Below are positions 54,883 to 64,000 of a DNA stretch of 64,000 nt, one piece after another. This DNA comes from Gallibacterium salpingitidis (GTDB taxonomy: Bacteria > Pseudomonadota > Gammaproteobacteria > Enterobacterales > Pasteurellaceae), in NCBI RefSeq assembly GCF_001678495.1, contig NZ_JTJL01000001.1, forward strand, positions 62,001-126,000, given 5' to 3'. The position numbers were made by a program, and so were the translations under genes. Every line of letters begins with the position of its first letter. Positions within the stretch are counted from its first letter, which is position 1. The notes beneath the pieces were generated by a model, which searched no databases, was not told the origin of the DNA, and saw only the letters and a program-made list of their open reading frames with translations.

Positions 54883-55785
54883 TCATTCCCCCTTTTTGCT
54901 AAGAAAACGACTTTTTAGTTGTGGGAGTATGAGGACAAAGACAACTAAAATGGCTGTAACTAAGTTAAGATCTTGAGCTCCAAAGCCAATGTCGCGTAAT
55001 GTTTCGCTACTTAATGCAATTGCAATAAAGAAACGATAGAGAATTGAACCAATAATTACGGCTAATGTAATCATAAATAACCGCTTAGCTGGAATTAAGG
55101 TTTCACCGATAATGACAGCCGCTAAACCGATTACGATAGTACCAACACCGATTGACATATCAGCACCACCTTGTGTTTGTACGAATAATGCACCACCTAG
55201 TGAAATCAACGCATTCGATAATGCCATACCAAGATAAATCATACGTCCTGTTGGAATACCTTGTGCTTTTGACATTCTCAAGTTCGCACCAGTAGCGCGG
55301 ACAGCCAGACCAATTTCAGTGTTAAAGAACCAGTCTAAAAGTAATTTAACAACAATCACAAACCCAAAAACTAATGCTGGTTGTACATACATTTGGTTAC
55401 TTGCATCAGCATTAATAAAAGGATCGAAAATTGTAGTTTCACCTAACAATGGCAAGTTTGGTGCACCCATAATGCGTAAATTCACTGAATAGAGCGCAAT
55501 CATTACCAAGATACTGGCAAGTAATTGCAAAATTTTTAGTGAAACGTGTAACCAAGCAGTGATTAAACCGGCAATTGCTCCCGCAAACGTAGCAATTAAT
55601 GTTGCTAACCAAGGATTAATTCCACTTACGATACAAACGGCACAAACAGCGCCACCTAATGGAAAACTTCCGTCAGCAGTTAAATCAGGGAAGTCTAAAA
55701 TACGGAAAGAAATCAGCACACCTAATGCAACAATGGCATAAATTAAACCAATTTCTAATGCACCTAAAAATAGAACTGAAGTCAT
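54883..55785 (-). CDS. ABC transporter permease (TrpY-like)
   Basis: A 300-residue permease of the branched-chain-amino-acid type with eight or more membrane segments. Typical stretches are DFPDLTADGSFPLGGAVCAV and GANLRMSKAQGIPTGRMIYL. It would form a homodimeric channel with the ATPase encoded next. It is separated from the binding-protein gene by a hairpin. Confidence 0.88.
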   Translation of the reverse strand: MTSVLFLGALEIGLIYAIVALGVLISFRILDFPDLTADGSFPLGGAVCAVCIVSGINPWLATLIATFAGAIAGLITAWLHVSLKILQLLASILVMIALYSVNLRIMGAPNLPLLGETTIFDPFINADASNQMYVQPALVFGFVIVVKLLLDWFFNTEIGLAVRATGANLRMSKAQGIPTGRMIYLGMALSNALISLGGALFVQTQGGADMSIGVGTIVIGLAAVIIGETLIPAKRLFMITLAVIIGSILYRFFIAIALSSETLRDIGFGAQDLNLVTAILVVFVLILPQLKSRFLSKKGE

Positions 55786-55815
55786 AATGGTAATATTACA
55801 TAAACGAAAACAATG

Positions 55816-55840
55816 GGATAGGTACGTTTTGTACCTATCC
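55816..55840 (-). promoter_or_regulatory. Intercistronic hairpin between binding protein and permease genes
   Basis: A perfect 10-bp stem, GGATAGGTAC (55816-55825) with GTACCTATCC (55831-55840), with a 5-nt loop and no following U run. Such hairpins often protect the mRNA of the binding protein and reduce expression of downstream membrane subunits. Confidence 0.65.
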
Positions 55841-55853
55841 TGAACATAGAAAA

Positions 55854-56825
55854 TTATTCTTTTATTACTTCTTTAGCTGAATCCACTAAATCTTGTGGTA
55901 CTTTAACACCAAAGGCTTTAGCTGCTTTCAGATTAAGATAAAGATCCAATTTATCCATTGTTTTAACTGGAATATTGCCTGGTTTTTCACCTTTCAAAAT
56001 TGAACCAACAATTTTTCCGGTTTCTTCACCTAGTACATAATAGTTGTTAGATAAGGCAGCAATTGCTCCACGAGCAACGGTGCTGGTATCTGCAGCAATA
56101 AGAGGAATACCCGCATCTAATGCACTCTTATAAAGTGCTTCATATGCAGAAACAACACCATTATCGGTAGAGGTATAGATAGCATCTACACGACCTTTTA
56201 GACTACGTGCAGCAGTACTAATGTCTGTTGTACGTGGTGCAGGTGCTTCTACTACTGTAAACCCGTTAGCTTTACCAGCTTCTTGTAATTGTTTTAAGAC
56301 CACAGTTGAATTCACTTCACCAGAACTATAAACAAAGCCAATCGCTTTTAAGTTCGGAATTAAGCGTTTGATCAAATCAATTTGTGGTTGAATTGGTAAG
56401 GTATCAGAAGTACCAGTGACATTGGTTCCTGAAGCTTCCCATGATTTCACTAATTTAGCTGCAACAGGATCACTAATAGCGGAGAAAACAAGAGGAATAT
56501 GGCGGGTTGCAGCTGCGACAGCTTGCGCACTAGGTGTACCAATAGCAACAATAACATCAGGTTTATCACCAACAAATTTACGAGCAATTTGTGCTGCAGT
56601 AGCTGTATTTCCTTGTGCACTTTGGAAATCAATCTTTAGATTTTTTCCTTCTTCAAAACCTTCTTTCTTTAATTCAGCAATAGTACCTTGACGGACCGCA
56701 TCAAGCGCAGGGTGTTCAACAATGGCGGTAATTGCAACATTTTTGACATCAGCTGCTAGGGCATTACCAGTTAATAAAGTGGTTGCTGCTAATGTTGCCC
56801 ATAAGGCAAGTTTAAATTTTTTCAT
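55854..56825 (-). CDS. ABC transporter substrate-binding protein (PF04392 type, TrpX-like)
   Basis: A 323-residue periplasmic protein with a signal peptide ending TGNALAADV. The two-lobed fold is suggested by KNVAITAIVEHPALDAVRQG, VIVAIGTPSAQAVAAATRHI and IPLIAADTSTVARGAIAALS, which are typical of the ABC_sub_bind family. ATG 56825 has AGGAG upstream. The importer may carry an aromatic amino acid, supported by a TyrR-box-like sequence in the promoter region. Confidence 0.87.
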   Translation of the reverse strand: MKKFKLALWATLAATTLLTGNALAADVKNVAITAIVEHPALDAVRQGTIAELKKEGFEEGKNLKIDFQSAQGNTATAAQIARKFVGDKPDVIVAIGTPSAQAVAAATRHIPLVFSAISDPVAAKLVKSWEASGTNVTGTSDTLPIQPQIDLIKRLIPNLKAIGFVYSSGEVNSTVVLKQLQEAGKANGFTVVEAPAPRTTDISTAARSLKGRVDAIYTSTDNGVVSAYEALYKSALDAGIPLIAADTSTVARGAIAALSNNYYVLGEETGKIVGSILKGEKPGNIPVKTMDKLDLYLNLKAAKAFGVKVPQDLVDSAKEVIKE

Positions 56826-56859
56826 AGTCGCTCCTTTAGTGCTCAAGTGAAATTTTGGC

Positions 56860-56908
56860 TGTAAACATAACGTTACATTACTGTGTTGCAGTAAGTGAAT
56901 TAGTTATA
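56860..56908 (-). promoter_or_regulatory. Extended -10 promoter and TyrR-box-like site of the ABC importer
   Basis: On the minus strand TGC-TATAAC forms an extended -10 (hexamer 56908-56903). Downstream of it, TGTAAA-CATAAC-GTTACA (56860-56877 on the plus strand) matches the TyrR box TGTAAA-N6-TTTACA at 11 of 12 defined positions. A site just downstream of the start point suits repression by TyrR with an aromatic amino acid. Confidence 0.5.
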
Positions 56909-57025
56909 GCACAGAGCGACTTTATTGAGAAGATCTTTGACTAACAATAATTTATCTGTATTTTTTGTATTTTTGCGATCATTGTCACAAAATTATCGTT
57001 GTAAAGATTTTATTACGTTGTAAAG

Positions 57026-57841
57026 TTACAAGTCGGATTCTTCTAACACGCCTAATGCGAGTAATCCTTTTAAAAGTCCATCATGTTCAATATCTTCAGT
57101 GATGTAATTGGCAACTTTTTTCAGTTCAGGATGTGCATTTCCCATTGCGACGCCAGTACCGACATGACTAATCATTTCAATATCATTTAGTCCGTCACCA
57201 AAAGCCATCACGTTATCAATCGTCAAGCCGAGATATTCTACCACTGCGTCAATACCACTCGCTTTTGAACCAGTAGCCACGAGACAATCGACTGAATAAT
57301 CGTGCCAACGTACTGCTTTGAATTGTTCACCAAGAATGCCGGAATCAGCAATAAATTGATCTTGGTCGGCAGAATAGAAAAGGAGTAACTGATAAACATC
57401 GTGTGTTTTGTAATAGTCTTGATCGATGAAATAACGGGTGGTAATTGGATCGAGTGCTTCTTTTAATTGCGGGGTGATATTCGAAACGGCAATTCCTTCA
57501 TTGCCAACAAATGCATATTCGATATGGTGTTGGCTTAAAAAGCGGATAATGCGTTCAATGTCTGCAATAGCAATAGGGTGTTTCGTAATAACTTGATTTT
57601 TATAACTATTATATTGCCCATTAATCGTCACGAATAATTCAATGCCTTCATCTTTGATCAATTGATCAATTTTTTCTGGAAAAGCACAACGTGCACGACC
57701 AGTAGCAATAGCAGGAATAATGCCTTTACGTTTTAAACTACGGATGACGGTTGGTACGCTATTAGGAAGGATAGCTTTATTTTTAACGTAAAGGGTTTCA
57801 TCGATATCAAAAAAAATAACTTTAATTGGTGCTTTTAACAT
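57026..57841 (-). CDS. Cof-type HAD-superfamily phosphatase
   Basis: A 271-residue HAD phosphatase of the Cof/YidA group. Motif I is FFDIDETLYVKN, motif III/IV is GDGLNDIEMISHVGTGVAMG and the type IIB cap lies between. The nucleophile Asp and acid Asp are present. Members hydrolyse various sugar phosphates or flavin mononucleotide; the substrate is unknown. It is divergent from comF. Confidence 0.9.
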   Translation of the reverse strand: MLKAPIKVIFFDIDETLYVKNKAILPNSVPTVIRSLKRKGIIPAIATGRARCAFPEKIDQLIKDEGIELFVTINGQYNSYKNQVITKHPIAIADIERIIRFLSQHHIEYAFVGNEGIAVSNITPQLKEALDPITTRYFIDQDYYKTHDVYQLLLFYSADQDQFIADSGILGEQFKAVRWHDYSVDCLVATGSKASGIDAVVEYLGLTIDNVMAFGDGLNDIEMISHVGTGVAMGNAHPELKKVANYITEDIEHDGLLKGLLALGVLEESDL

Positions 57842-57902
57842 ACTTCAAACATCTTTATGGCTAGAAAAACAAGCGCTAATCATAGCATTTTTTTCTGTTT
57901 TT

Positions 57903-57918
57903 CTCGAAGTAGTTCACA
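57903..57918 (+). promoter_or_regulatory. Candidate CRP-S site upstream of comF
   Basis: CTCGA-AGTAGT-TCACA, flanked by T and A runs (57898-57921), fits a degenerate CRP-S site with C at position 6. It lies 54-69 bp before the comF ATG. It has the same xTCGA-N6-TCACA form as the site before dprA. Confidence 0.5.
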
Positions 57919-57971
57919 AAAGATTCAGCGGTAATGATTGTTTCCGTAATAAGTGTTGTAATGTTGCCAGT

Positions 57972-58676
57972 ATGAAAAGTACGAATCTTTTTGATGTGGG
58001 TTGTGTTGTTTGTGGACGTCGTTTGAGGATTGCGCAGCATGGGATCTGTTCGTGTTGCTATCAACAAGTAATACGGCAGCCATATTGTGGGCGTTGTGGC
58101 GCTGTTTTACCTGAAAATCGTTTGCAATGTGGTTTATGCTTATTGGCGCCACCAAAGTGGCAGCGAATTGTGTTTGTTTCTGCATTTGAAGAACCAATAC
58201 GTTCTCTTATTTATCGTTTTAAATTTAATCAAGATTATTGGTTAGATCGTAGTTTAGCACGTTGGTTATTGTTGGCAGTGAGAGAAGCAAAACGTACACA
58301 TAACTTATCGTTACCAGATTTATTAATTCCAGTACCACTACATCATCAAAGACAATGGCGACGTGGTTATAATCAGGCGAGTTTGTTAGCACGTTATTTA
58401 AGTCATTGGTTAAATATCCCATTTCGGCAAGATTTGATTCAGCGACAGCGTGCAACGGAATCACAACGAGGAAAAAGTGCAGAACAACGGCAAAAAAATT
58501 TGGCACAGGCGTTTAAATTAGTTAAACCATTGCCTGTTGGTATTAAATCAATCGCTTTAATTGATGATGTGATTACTACTGGAACAACAATGGAGGAAAT
58601 TTGCCATTGTTTACAACAAGTTGGCGTTCAAGAAATTCAAGTGTGGGCATTGTGCAAAACTCAAAAAATGAGTTGA
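57972..58676 (+). CDS. comF: ComF, competence phosphoribosyltransferase-like protein
   Basis: A 234-residue protein. The N-terminal zinc-finger-like region has paired Cys (CVVCGRR, CSCCYQ, CGRCGA, CGLCLL) and the C-terminal phosphoribosyltransferase motif is SIALIDDVITTGTTMEEICH. ComF is needed for moving transforming DNA into the cytoplasm in Haemophilus. It precedes nfuA, as gntX does in E. coli. Confidence 0.92.
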   Translation: MKSTNLFDVGCVVCGRRLRIAQHGICSCCYQQVIRQPYCGRCGAVLPENRLQCGLCLLAPPKWQRIVFVSAFEEPIRSLIYRFKFNQDYWLDRSLARWLLLAVREAKRTHNLSLPDLLIPVPLHHQRQWRRGYNQASLLARYLSHWLNIPFRQDLIQRQRATESQRGKSAEQRQKNLAQAFKLVKPLPVGIKSIALIDDVITTGTTMEEICHCLQQVGVQEIQVWALCKTQKMS

Positions 58677-58764
58677 TTTTGGGTGAGGGAGTAGAAAAAA
58701 TTCTTGATTGAGCGTATTATTCCCGACCATATCAGTCAAGTATTAATGAAGGAATCAAAGCATT

Positions 58765-59349
58765 ATGCAACAAATTGTTATTTCTAGTGCAGCACAAGCA
58801 CATTTCCGTAAATTGCTCGATCAACAAGAAGAGGGAACTAATATCCGAATTTTTGTGGTAAATCCTGGAACACCAAATGCAGAATGTGGTGTTTCTTATT
58901 GCCCACCTTCCGCAGTAGAAGCAACAGACTGTGAAATGAAATATGAAACTTTTTCTGCTTTTGTTGATGAAATTAGTTTGCCTTTCTTAGAAGATGCAGA
59001 AATTGATTTTGTTACTGATGATATGGGAACGCAATTAACCTTAAAAGCACCAAATGCAAAAATGCGCAAAGTAGCTGATGATGCACCGTTAATTGAACGC
59101 GTTGATTATGTGATTCAAACACAAATTAATCCGCAATTAGCTAGTCATGGTGGACGTATTACCTTGATTGAAATTACGGAAGATGGCGAAGCAATTTTAC
59201 AGTTCGGTGGTGGTTGCAACGGTTGTTCAATGGTGGATGTAACCTTAAAAGAAGGCGTGGAAAAACAATTGCTTGCACAATTTGATGGTGAGTTAAAAGG
59301 CGTGAAAGATGTTACAGAACATCAACGCGGAGAACACTCTTATTATTAA
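58765..59349 (+). CDS. nfuA: NfuA, iron-sulfur cluster carrier
   Basis: A 194-residue Fe-S carrier. The N-terminal A-type-like domain ([16 protein letters not shown]) has lost the catalytic Cys set. The C-terminal Nfu domain binds the [4Fe-4S] cluster through CNGCS in [18 protein letters not shown]. It delivers clusters to apo-proteins, probably including the many Fe-S enzymes encoded here. It ends at a hairpin terminator. Confidence 0.96.
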   Translation: MQQIVISSAAQAHFRKLLDQQEEGTNIRIFVVNPGTPNAECGVSYCPPSAVEATDCEMKYETFSAFVDEISLPFLEDAEIDFVTDDMGTQLTLKAPNAKMRKVADDAPLIERVDYVIQTQINPQLASHGGRITLIEITEDGEAILQFGGGCNGCSMVDVTLKEGVEKQLLAQFDGELKGVKDVTEHQRGEHSYY

Positions 59350-59364
59350 TTAATTGTGTTAGTG

Positions 59365-59390
59365 AAAAGGCGGAGTAAATCTGCCTTTTT
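59365..59390 (+). terminator. Terminator of nfuA
   Basis: AAAAGGC (59365-59371) pairs with GCCTTTT (59383-59389) with further partial pairing inside, followed by T. Confidence 0.7.
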
Positions 59391-59498
59391 GCTGAAAAAT
59401 ATAACAAATTCCTTTCTAGTAGCAGTTTTTCCTTGTTTCTTGTAAAATCTTCCGATTATTTTTTCATTTATTAACCGAAATATTAAAATTACTCATCT

Positions 59499-61295
59499 AT
59501 GAAGAATATCCGTAATTTCTCAATTATTGCTCATATTGATCATGGTAAATCAACGCTTTCCGACCGTTTAATTCAAGTCTGTGGTGGCTTAACAGAACGG
59601 GAAATGGAGGAACAGGTTCTGGATTCAATGGATCTTGAACGTGAGCGTGGTATCACTATTAAAGCACAAAGTGTAACGTTAGATTACACTGCGAAAAATG
59701 GTGAAACTTATCAATTAAATTTTATTGATACCCCAGGCCACGTTGACTTTTCCTATGAAGTTTCGCGTTCATTAGCAGCGTGTGAGGGAGCGTTGTTAGT
59801 GGTTGATGCTGGGCAAGGTGTAGAAGCACAAACTTTGGCTAACTGCTATACCGCGATTGAGATGGATTTAGAAGTTGTGCCAATTTTAAATAAAATTGAC
59901 TTACCTGCAGCTGATCCTGAGCGTGTGGCAGAAGAGATTGAGGATATTGTTGGAATTGATGCGATTGATGCAGTACGTTGTTCTGCAAAAACGGGGCTTG
60001 GTGTAGAAGATGTTTTAGAAGAAATTGTGAAACGTATTCCAGCACCAAAAGGCGATCCGGAAGCGCCATTACAAGCATTGATTATTGACTCATGGTTTGA
60101 CAATTATCTTGGTGTTGTTTCTTTAGTGCGAATTAAAAATGGTACATTGAAGAAAGGCGATAAGATTAAGGTAATGAGTTCAGGACAGAGTTATGGTGTT
60201 GATCGTTTAGGTATTTTTACACCAAAACAAGTAGATACTACGGAGCTTTCTTGTGGTGAAGTAGGTTGGGTAGTTTGTGGTATTAAGGATATTCTTGGTG
60301 CGCCTGTTGGTGATACGTTGACTTTACATCACAATCCAGCGGATAAGCCATTACCAGGGTTCAAAAAGGTAAAACCGCAAGTTTATGCGGGTTTATTCCC
60401 TGTCAGTTCAGATGACTATGAGGCATTTCGTGATGCATTAGGAAAGTTAAGTTTGAATGATGCTTCTTTGTTTTATGAACCAGAAAACTCAAGTGCATTA
60501 GGTTTTGGTTTCCGTTGTGGTTTCCTAGGCTTATTGCATATGGAGATCATTCAAGAGCGTTTAGAACGTGAATATGATCTTGATTTGATTACTACGGCAC
60601 CGACAGTAATTTATGAAGTTGCAATGACTAATGGTGAAGTTATCTATGTCGATAGTCCGGCAAAATTACCGCCAATCAATAATATTGAAGAGATTCGTGA
60701 ACCAATTGCAGAATGTAATATGTTATTGCCACAGGAATATTTAGGTAATGTCATTACATTATGTGTGGAAAAACGTGGTGTACAAACACATATGGTATAT
60801 CATGGTAATCAAGTTGCGTTGACTTATGAAATCCCAATGGGAGAAGTGGTATTAGATTTCTTTGATCGTTTAAAATCGACTTCTCGTGGTTATGCATCGT
60901 TAGATTATTCATTCAAACGTTTCCAAACTGCAGATATGGTGCGAGTTGATATTATGATTAACGGTGATCGCGTTGATGCGTTGGCGTTGATTGTACATAA
61001 AGATAATGCGCCGTATCGTGGTCGTGAGTTAGTTGAAAAAATGAAAGAACTCATTCCGCGTCAACAATTTGATATTGCTATTCAGGCGGCCATTGGTAAC
61101 CATATTATTGCTCGCTCGACAGTGAAGCAATTGCGTAAAAATGTATTGGCGAAATGTTATGGCGGTGACGTAAGCCGTAAGAAGAAACTATTACAGAAAC
61201 AAAAAGAAGGGAAGAAACGCATGAAATCTCTTGGTAATGTAGAAGTACCACAAGAGGCATTTTTAGCAATTCTTCATGTAGGAAAAGACAAATAA
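59499..61295 (+). CDS. lepA: LepA (elongation factor 4)
   Basis: A 598-residue translational GTPase, full length. G motifs are [25 protein letters not shown] and [11 protein letters not shown]. The LepA-specific C-terminal domain ends with [20 protein letters not shown]. It binds the ribosome and helps recovery of stalled or misassembled complexes. It heads the lepA-lepB-rnc-era block, in the same order as in Haemophilus influenzae. Confidence 0.98.
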   Translation: MKNIRNFSIIAHIDHGKSTLSDRLIQVCGGLTEREMEEQVLDSMDLERERGITIKAQSVTLDYTAKNGETYQLNFIDTPGHVDFSYEVSRSLAACEGALLVVDAGQGVEAQTLANCYTAIEMDLEVVPILNKIDLPAADPERVAEEIEDIVGIDAIDAVRCSAKTGLGVEDVLEEIVKRIPAPKGDPEAPLQALIIDSWFDNYLGVVSLVRIKNGTLKKGDKIKVMSSGQSYGVDRLGIFTPKQVDTTELSCGEVGWVVCGIKDILGAPVGDTLTLHHNPADKPLPGFKKVKPQVYAGLFPVSSDDYEAFRDALGKLSLNDASLFYEPENSSALGFGFRCGFLGLLHMEIIQERLEREYDLDLITTAPTVIYEVAMTNGEVIYVDSPAKLPPINNIEEIREPIAECNMLLPQEYLGNVITLCVEKRGVQTHMVYHGNQVALTYEIPMGEVVLDFFDRLKSTSRGYASLDYSFKRFQTADMVRVDIMINGDRVDALALIVHKDNAPYRGRELVEKMKELIPRQQFDIAIQAAIGNHIIARSTVKQLRKNVLAKCYGGDVSRKKKLLQKQKEGKKRMKSLGNVEVPQEAFLAILHVGKDK

Positions 61296-61304
61296 GGAGC
61301 AAGT

Positions 61305-62276
61305 ATGTCAAATTTTTTCTTGCCTATTTTATTGGTAATTGGATTTGTCTTATGGAAAGTGTTGGATTATTTCCAACTTCCTAATACTTTTACGATCTTG
61401 CTGATTATTTTCTCTGTATTATCAGGTATTTTCTGGTGTCATCATCGCTTTGTTTTGCAGCCAAAACGTTTGCGTCAAATTGCTCGTGCTGAACAACGTA
61501 GTGGCAAAGAGTTAACAGATGAAGAAAAAGCACGTATCGAACCAATTTCAGAAAGTGAAGAATTTCTTGCGTCTTTATTTCCTGTATTGGCGATCGTGTT
61601 AATTGTACGTTCATTTTTATATGAACCTTTCCAAATTCCTTCTGGTTCTATGGAACCGACTTTACGTGTAGGGGATTTTTTATTGGTCAACAAATATGAG
61701 TATGGCGTGAAAGATCCTGTATTTCAAACAAAGTGGATTCCAATAGGAGAACCAAAACGTGGCGATGTGATTGTCTTTAAAGCACCAATTCAGCCTAATG
61801 TGGACTATATTAAGCGTGTCATTGGCCTGCCAGGCGATCATATTAAATATAATCAACAAGATGGTGTGTTAACGGTAACGCCTGCATGTGGTTCTGATAG
61901 TTGCCCTAGCGAAACTTATCGTTATGAGGGTTTAACGCAAAATCCTGAGTTTGTTTATCATGGTAGTGCGCAAATTGAACGCACTGAAATTGGCGCAGTA
62001 ACACATCAAATTTTATTGAACCCAGATCGTTTTAATTATGATCCTTATTATTTCAAACAAGATGGAAACCCAGTGGGTGAATGGACCGTACCTGAAGGGG
62101 AATATTTTGTGATGGGTGATAACCGAGATAATAGTAATGACAGTCGTTTTTGGGGATTTGTCCCTGAACAAAATATTGTCGGTAAAGCAACAGTGATCTG
62201 GTTAAGTTTAGATAAAAAAGAGGGCGAATGGCCGACAGGAATTCGGACTGATCGCTTCTTTCAAACCATCAAATAA
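61305..62276 (+). CDS. lepB: Signal peptidase I
   Basis: A 323-residue inner-membrane peptidase that removes Sec and Tat signal peptides. There are two N-terminal membrane segments, then the catalytic Ser in [12 protein letters not shown] and the catalytic Lys in [13 protein letters not shown]. Box E is [17 protein letters not shown]. It follows lepA by nine bases with AGGAG upstream. Confidence 0.97.
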   Translation: MSNFFLPILLVIGFVLWKVLDYFQLPNTFTILLIIFSVLSGIFWCHHRFVLQPKRLRQIARAEQRSGKELTDEEKARIEPISESEEFLASLFPVLAIVLIVRSFLYEPFQIPSGSMEPTLRVGDFLLVNKYEYGVKDPVFQTKWIPIGEPKRGDVIVFKAPIQPNVDYIKRVIGLPGDHIKYNQQDGVLTVTPACGSDSCPSETYRYEGLTQNPEFVYHGSAQIERTEIGAVTHQILLNPDRFNYDPYYFKQDGNPVGEWTVPEGEYFVMGDNRDNSNDSRFWGFVPEQNIVGKATVIWLSLDKKEGEWPTGIRTDRFFQTIK

Positions 62277-62278
62277 TT

Positions 62279-62959
62279 ATGAATAGTGAACATTTAGATC
62301 GATTACAACATAAATTAGGATATCAATTTAAGAAAATAGCTTTATTGGAACAGGCGCTCACCCATCGTAGTGCAGCGAGTGTTCATAATGAACGCCTTGA
62401 GTTTTTAGGTGATTCTATTTTGAATTTTACTATTGGTGAAGCGTTATATCATCAATTCCCAAAGGCAGCAGAAGGTGATCTCAGTAGAATGCGGGCAACG
62501 TTAGTTCGTGAGCAGACTTTAGCACAAATTGCTCTTGAGTTTGCATTAGGGGATTACTTAAAACTTGGCCCAGGTGAGTTAAAAAGTGGTGGTTATCGTC
62601 GTAGTTCGATTTTATCTGATTGCGTTGAGGCTATTATTGGTGCGATTCATTTGGATAATGGTATTGAAACTGCGCAACATGTCATTTTAACTTGGTATCA
62701 ACAACGTTTGGCTGAAATCCAACCTGGCGATAGTCAAAAAGACCCTAAAACGAGATTACAAGAATATTTACAAGGTATTCGTCAGCCATTACCAAATTAT
62801 ACTGTTGTTGATATTAGAGGTGAGGCACACAATCAAACCTTTAAAGTTACTTGCCAAATTCAGCAATTAGAAGAAGTATTTGAGGGAATTGGGAGTAGCC
62901 GTCGTAAAGCAGAGCAAGCTGCCGCAGAAAAAATTTTGGCAGTATTAAAAATTAAATAA
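62279..62959 (+). CDS. rnc: Ribonuclease III
   Basis: A 226-residue double-strand RNA endonuclease. The catalytic signature is [13 protein letters not shown] and the second acidic cluster is [13 protein letters not shown]. The C-terminal dsRNA-binding domain ends [16 protein letters not shown]. It lies two bases after lepB, so it is probably translated by coupling. Confidence 0.97.
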   Translation: MNSEHLDRLQHKLGYQFKKIALLEQALTHRSAASVHNERLEFLGDSILNFTIGEALYHQFPKAAEGDLSRMRATLVREQTLAQIALEFALGDYLKLGPGELKSGGYRRSSILSDCVEAIIGAIHLDNGIETAQHVILTWYQQRLAEIQPGDSQKDPKTRLQEYLQGIRQPLPNYTVVDIRGEAHNQTFKVTCQIQQLEEVFEGIGSSRRKAEQAAAEKILAVLKIK

Positions 62960-62963
62960 TTGA

Positions 62964-63896
62964 ATGAGTAACAGAATGACAGAAAATTCTCAAACCTTAG
63001 ATCAAGAAACCTATTGCGGTTTTATTGCCATTGTTGGTCGTCCAAATGTGGGTAAATCGACCTTATTAAATAAAATTTTAGGGCAAAAGATCTCCATTAC
63101 TTCGCGTAAAGCACAAACCACTCGTCATCGTATTGTCGGTATTCATACGGATGGTATTTATCAAGCTATTTATGTGGATACTCCGGGCTTACATATTGAA
63201 GAAAAACGTGCGATCAACCGTTTGATGAATCGTGCGGCGAGTAGTGCAATTAGTGATGTAGATTTAATCATCTTTGTTGTTGATGGAACACATTGGAATG
63301 ATGATGATGAAATGGTGTTGAATAAATTACGCAATGCTAAAGCACCTGTTGTGTTAGCTATTAACAAAATCGATAATGTTAAAAATAAAGATGAATTATT
63401 GCCGTTTATTCAACAACTTACGGAAAAATTTGATTTTAAAGAAATTATTCCAATTTCGGCACAACGTGGCAACAATGTACATCAATTAGAGAAAATTGTT
63501 CGTCAATCATTACGTAAGGGCGTTCATCACTTCCCAGAAGAGTACATTACTGATCGCTCGCAACGCTTTATGGCTTCTGAAATTATTCGTGAAAAATTAA
63601 TGCGTTTTATGGGCGAAGAATTGCCTTATTCTGTAACTGTAGAAATTGAACAGTTTAAAGTGAATGAACGTGGTACTTATGAGATTAATGGCTTAATTCT
63701 TGTTGAACGTGAAGGGCAAAAGAAAATGGTCATTGGTCACCAAGGTCAGAAACTCAAAACGATTGGTACTGAAGCCAGACAAGATATGCAACGGCTATTT
63801 GATGCGAAAGTACATTTAGAGCTTTGGGTAAAAGTGAAAAGTGGCTGGGCTGATGATGAAAGAGCATTAAGAAGTCTTGGCTATATGGATGATTAA
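62964..63896 (+). CDS. era: Era, ribosome-assembly GTPase
   Basis: A 310-residue GTPase that helps 30S maturation. G motifs are [15 protein letters not shown] and NKID, and the C-terminal KH domain includes [14 protein letters not shown]. The start may be ATG 62964 or 62976; both precede the G domain. It is the last gene of the block and ends at a terminator. Confidence 0.97.
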   Translation: MSNRMTENSQTLDQETYCGFIAIVGRPNVGKSTLLNKILGQKISITSRKAQTTRHRIVGIHTDGIYQAIYVDTPGLHIEEKRAINRLMNRAASSAISDVDLIIFVVDGTHWNDDDEMVLNKLRNAKAPVVLAINKIDNVKNKDELLPFIQQLTEKFDFKEIIPISAQRGNNVHQLEKIVRQSLRKGVHHFPEEYITDRSQRFMASEIIREKLMRFMGEELPYSVTVEIEQFKVNERGTYEINGLILVEREGQKKMVIGHQGQKLKTIGTEARQDMQRLFDAKVHLELWVKVKSGWADDERALRSLGYMDD

Positions 63897-63910
63897 ATTT
63901 TGTTAAAAAG

Positions 63911-63944
63911 AAAAAACCTCAAAAATAAATTTTGAGGTTTTTTT
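63911..63944. terminator. Terminator after era (probably bidirectional)
   Basis: AAAAAACCTCAAAA (63911-63924) pairs with TTTTGAGGTTTTTT (63930-63943). The A and T arms can serve era and the convergent partial gene at the window end. Confidence 0.88.
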
Positions 63945-63951
63945 ATGTAGT

Positions 63952-64000
63952 TTAAGCGATAACTTTTTGCACTAATGCTGAAATATCTGCAGGGAAAGTT
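63952..64000 (-). CDS. C-terminal tail of an unidentified gene (partial)
   Basis: The minus strand ends TFPADISALVQKVIA followed by TAA at 63952-63954. It lies convergent to era, just past the terminator. Sixteen codons are too few to name the product; it is listed because the position and the helical C-terminus suit a real gene end. Confidence 0.4.
   Translation of the reverse strand, partial: TFPADISALVQKVIA

Overview
The window looks like a chromosome segment of a Pasteurellaceae bacterium. Supporting signs are an AT-rich base composition, the era-rnc-lepB-lepA block, napFDAGHBC, a NarQ sensor whose N-terminus resembles the Haemophilus protein, ftsYEX divergent from rsmD, comF next to nfuA, and exact copies of the Hin-type DNA uptake signal AAGTGCGGT. 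I cannot fix the genus; Gallibacterium or Avibacterium-like hosts are plausible but this is a guess.

Layout. 1-0.9 kb: the start of dprA and, divergent, def (without fmt behind it). 1.0-5.4 kb: a large trimeric autotransporter adhesin with one poly-G tract just before the start codon and another inside the coding sequence. 6.2-12.3 kb: the complete periplasmic nitrate reductase operon napFDAGHBC, behind a candidate FNR/NarP promoter. 12.4-18.0 kb: an NlpE-like lipoprotein, narQ, a DUF4143 ATPase gene preceded by three palindromes exactly 42 bp apart, and an arginase-family gene divergent from a LysR regulator. 18.2 kb: ssb.

18.7-38.1 kb: a 19-kb accessory block lying between ssb and uvrA, which are normally divergent neighbours. 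It holds a broken LysR gene, a creatinase gene cut off by an IS481 fragment, an 18-gene aryl polyene (APE) pigment operon on the minus strand (20.8-36.3 kb), an IS3-type remnant and a decayed IS481 copy. Related 47-bp segments, each with a LexA box, sit at the ssb edge and the uvrA edge. In the APE operon, two ACPs, two ketosynthases, a chain-length factor, a ketoreductase and two hotdog dehydratases build the polyene. An acyl/aryl-activating ligase, acyltransferases, a thioesterase, a LolA-like carrier and an MMPL exporter would load it and move it to the outer membrane.

38.1-50 kb: uvrA, a DUF1778/GNAT toxin-antitoxin pair, a RhuM-family gene, corA with a long structured leader, ftsXEY, rsmD-acuI and a LacI-family regulator. 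50.1-54.0 kb: an ascorbate-type PTS (IIA, IIB, IIC) with a split transketolase, divergent from the LacI regulator. 54.1-56.8 kb: an ABC importer with a TyrR-box-like site. 57.0-64.0 kb: a HAD phosphatase, comF (with a CRP-S-like site, as for dprA), nfuA, lepA, lepB, rnc, era and the tail of one more gene.

All function calls come from reading the sequence and recalling protein families; no database search was run.
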